A stretch of 64,000 nt of DNA. It comes from Bacteroidales bacterium. Its GTDB lineage: Bacteria; Bacteroidota; Bacteroidia; Bacteroidales; PWNQ01. Positions within the stretch are counted from its first letter, which is position 1, and each line of letters begins with the position of its first letter. The notes below the pieces were generated by a model. It did not search any database, had not been told where the DNA came from, and saw only the letters and a program-made list of their open reading frames with translations. Both the position numbers and the translations under genes were made by a program. This document shows, piece after piece, positions 62,010 to 64,000 of this stretch. The stretch spans positions 18,531 through 82,530 of the forward strand of contig JAIPBW010000003.1 of assembly GCA_021738505.1 (NCBI GenBank). The letters are read 5' to 3'.

Positions 62010-62432
62010 ATGCAAAGCATCGAAATAAACTCCGTTGATGAACTTTATTCTGTTGCGGAAAAAATCTTATCATCATCCCCTGATCAAAATATTTTTGCGT
62101 TATATGGCGAAATGGGAGCCGGAAAAACCAATCTAATCAAAGCTTTTTGTCAGGTTCTTGGTGTGGAACAAGAAGTCAGTTCACCGACCTTCTCTTTAAT
62201 TAATGAATATTATTCCCCTGAATCAGGGATTATCTATCATTTCGATTTCTACAGGACAGAAAGTATTGAAGAAGTTTTTGATATTGGGTACGAAGATTAC
62301 TTCTTCTCCGGCAATTACTGTTTTCTTGAATGGCCGGAACGAATATCCAAACTTTTGCCTGAAAATTTCGTATATTTATCCATTAAAATAACAGGTGCTG
62401 AACAGCGATTAATTTCCTGGCAGTCCATGTAG
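62010..62432 (+). CDS. tsaE: tRNA threonylcarbamoyladenosine biosynthesis ATPase TsaE
   Basis: A 140-residue P-loop ATPase required for the t6A37 tRNA modification with TsaB and TsaD. The P-loop is GEMGAGKTNLIKAF (about 34-47), followed by SSPTFSLINEYY, HFDFYRTE and EWPERI. The order HD gene-porX-tsaE-ald recurs in my recollection of Bacteroidota genomes. Confidence 0.94.
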   Translation: MQSIEINSVDELYSVAEKILSSSPDQNIFALYGEMGAGKTNLIKAFCQVLGVEQEVSSPTFSLINEYYSPESGIIYHFDFYRTESIEEVFDIGYEDYFFSGNYCFLEWPERISKLLPENFVYLSIKITGAEQRLISWQSM

Positions 62433-62495
62433 TTTGTTTTTAGCAAGTCAAGATTAACCTGCATTCCTTTTTATGCATGATTATACAGGTTATAC

Positions 62496-62503
62496 TAAGT
62501 TTG
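62496..62503 (+). promoter_or_regulatory. -7 box upstream of ald
   Basis: TAAGTTTG matches TAnnTTTG exactly, 48 bases before the ATG at 62552. It overlaps the right arm of a weak inverted repeat (AACCTG at 62456-62461, CAGGTT at 62486-62491). Confidence 0.4.
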
Positions 62504-62551
62504 GTATAATTCATTAACTACGAACTGAGATAAGAATATAATTGGATACAA

Positions 62552-63778
62552 ATGGATACTGGAAGCAAACGGATATTTTCATATAGTTATGAAGAAAAAC
62601 TTCTGCCTCAGGAAGAGATGCTTGAGAAACGGAAGTCAAAGGATAAATTAATCATTGGGTTACCCAAAGAAAACACTTATCAGGAAAAAAGAATTGCTTT
62701 AACCCCCGCTTCAGTTGAATTATTAGCAGAGAATGGACATGAAATCATCCTTGAAAAAGGGGCAGGTAAGGCAGCGAATTTCACAGACACCGAATATAGC
62801 GAATCAGGAGCATATATTGTCAATACAAAAAAGGAAGTATATCAAGCAGATATAATTTTAAAAATAGCCCCTCCTGTTTACTCAGATATAGAAATTTTCA
62901 AAGAGAGACAAACTATAATTTCAGCACTTCACCTAACAGCCCAACACGTAGACTATTTCAAACAGATGCTTTCAAAGAAAGTAACTGCGATATCTTTTGA
63001 ACATCTCAAAGATGAAAACAATATTTTTCCTATACGCATGTCTATAAGTGAAATAGCAGGAAATACTGGTATACTCATCGCAAGTGAATATCTTAGTGAT
63101 TCAAAAATTGGCAAAGGAAAAATGTTAGGCGGATTTCCCGGTATTCCACCGGTAGAAGTAGTTATTATAGGAGCCGGGAATGTAGGCGAAGCAGCTTCAC
63201 GTGCTGCTATTGCACAGGGAGCAAATGTTAAAATATTTGACAATAGTATTAGTAAACTAAGACGCATACAGCGGCTGCTAAACACGAAAGTTTACACATC
63301 CATATTCCAAAAAAAGAATTTGGAAAATGCCATAAAAAATGCCGATGTTGTTATTGGTGCATTACACACTCAAAACACACGTTCCCCAGTTATAGTGACA
63401 GAAGAAATGATTCAAAAAATGGAAAAAGGTTCTGTTGTAATTGATATCAGCATAGACCAGGGGGGCTGTATTGAAACATCGCGTATTACTACACATGCTG
63501 AACCAATTTTTTTAAGAGATGAAGTAATTCATTATGCCGTACCCAACATTGCCTCCAGGGTTCCCAATACTGCTTCGCACGCCCTGTCTAATTATTTCGC
63601 TCCAATGATGCTTAATATCGCTGAGGAAGGTGGCATAGAAAATATACTCCAAAGAAACAAAGGTCTAAGAAATGGCACTTACATCTACAATGGTGTCATT
63701 ACCAACAAATACATCAGTGATTATTTTAATCTCCCCTACAAAGATATTGACTTATTGATGGCTGCCTTTCATGGTTAA
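62552..63778 (+). CDS. ald: Alanine dehydrogenase
   Basis: A 408-residue NAD-dependent enzyme converting L-alanine to pyruvate and ammonia. The AlaDH/PNT N-terminal domain begins IGLPKENTYQEKRIALTPASVELL. The Rossmann fold is VVIIGAGNVGEAASRAA, then VVIDISIDQGGCIETSRIT and FAPMMLNIAEEGG. An N-terminal extension of about 30 residues precedes the fold, as in other Bacteroidota homologues. The gene converges on the rRNA operon. Confidence 0.95.
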   Translation: MDTGSKRIFSYSYEEKLLPQEEMLEKRKSKDKLIIGLPKENTYQEKRIALTPASVELLAENGHEIILEKGAGKAANFTDTEYSESGAYIVNTKKEVYQADIILKIAPPVYSDIEIFKERQTIISALHLTAQHVDYFKQMLSKKVTAISFEHLKDENNIFPIRMSISEIAGNTGILIASEYLSDSKIGKGKMLGGFPGIPPVEVVIIGAGNVGEAASRAAIAQGANVKIFDNSISKLRRIQRLLNTKVYTSIFQKKNLENAIKNADVVIGALHTQNTRSPVIVTEEMIQKMEKGSVVIDISIDQGGCIETSRITTHAEPIFLRDEVIHYAVPNIASRVPNTASHALSNYFAPMMLNIAEEGGIENILQRNKGLRNGTYIYNGVITNKYISDYFNLPYKDIDLLMAAFHG

Positions 63779-63844
63779 TCCCGTTAACATTAGAGGATAA
63801 AAAGCAATAAGCGAAATCGAGCATAACTTCACAAATTTGTCTAC

Positions 63845-63877
63845 ATAAAAAAAGCCCGGCAAAAACCGGGCTTTTCA
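63845..63877 (-). terminator. Terminator of the rRNA operon
   Basis: A 10-bp stem (AAAAGCCCGG at 63850-63859 with CCGGGCTTTT at 63866-63875) is followed on the minus strand by a T run, just downstream of the 5S gene. It may also terminate ald from the other side. Confidence 0.9.
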
Positions 63878-63884
63878 ATGATTA

Positions 63885-63988
<104 letters not shown>

Positions 63989-64000
63989 TAAGATCTTAAC

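Overview
The window is chromosomal DNA from a member of the Bacteroidota, probably Bacteroidales/Marinilabiliales-like; the genus cannot be fixed from sequence alone. The evidence is an LpxC-FabZ fusion, a short primary sigma factor without region 1.1, a PorX-type response regulator with a PglZ domain, a type IX secretion (T9SS) type-B C-terminal domain, TlpA/DUF4369 lipoproteins, a TonB-dependent receptor with a carboxypeptidase-regulatory-like N-terminal domain, a short AMP nucleosidase, and recurrent TAnnTTTG (-7) promoter boxes. The DNA is AT-rich and densely coded, with no intact insertion sequence, prophage, tRNA or CRISPR array seen.

Layout. 1-5.4 kb (+): the end of a K+-dependent membrane pyrophosphatase, a bifunctional nuclease, a CNT nucleoside transporter, then thyA-folA. 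5.4-10 kb (-): a secreted protein commonly mislabelled asparagine synthetase, dnaB, and a RecB/Cas4-like nuclease whose C-terminal exonuclease half looks dead. 10.2-16.3 kb (mostly +): an MFS-like transporter, a TlpA thioredoxin, a 3'-5' exonuclease (-), a lipoprotein, mnmD and a NUDIX hydrolase. 16.3-21.4 kb (-): acylphosphatase beside a catalytically degenerate paralogue, a conserved unknown, a lipoprotein, rpoD and a DegP-type protease. 21.7-29.1 kb (+): an anchored protein, dapF, an acetyltransferase, mltG, a DUF2279 protein, phosphomannomutase, an outer-membrane protein, a repeat-rich gap and a TPR lipoprotein. 29.1-31.7 kb (-): ychF, a DUF417/DoxX-like protein, and a DAxRH-motif protein.

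31.7-37 kb (+): 6-pyruvoyl-tetrahydropterin synthase-like protein and folE, a Bax-inhibitor-1 protein, fabD, a YgjV-GNAT fusion and a cysteine-less TlpA lipoprotein. 37-40 kb (-): a CpsB-type PHP phosphatase and a galE-rfbB operon, separated from each other by a cluster of palindromes. 40.1-47.5 kb (+): an outer-membrane protein, kdtA, a transketolase split in two with a secreted von Willebrand A (vWA) protein between the halves, then an ECF sigma factor with a membrane protein that looks like its anti-sigma factor but ends in a T9SS type-B sorting domain. 47.6-54.2 kb: a thiamine-binding-like/pnuC/nadR-kinase operon, a DUF-type nuclease domain protein (-), AMP nucleosidase-holA and a TonB-dependent receptor. 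54.2-60.3 kb (-): a serine hydrolase, the lipid A operon lpxD-lpxC/fabZ-lpxA, and an HD hydrolase. 60.4-63.8 kb (+): porX, tsaE and ald. The window ends in a 5S rRNA on the minus strand, the 3' end of an rRNA operon lying beyond the right edge.

How the genes fit together. Most are housekeeping: folate/pterin (thyA, folA, folE, PTPS), envelope (lpx, kdtA, mltG, dapF), replication (dnaB, holA) and nucleotide metabolism. The most notable non-housekeeping content is (i) the ECF sigma/CTD-bearing membrane protein pair in a genome that also encodes PorX, suggesting a circuit sensing type IX secretion; (ii) several paralogues that keep the fold but lose the catalytic residues; and (iii) three structured non-coding regions (18.75, 28.3-28.65 and 37.78-37.9 kb) that look like remains of small repeat elements. 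Several TTG codons that could be taken as gene starts are in fact the TTG of a TAnnTTTG promoter box, so downstream ATG starts were preferred.
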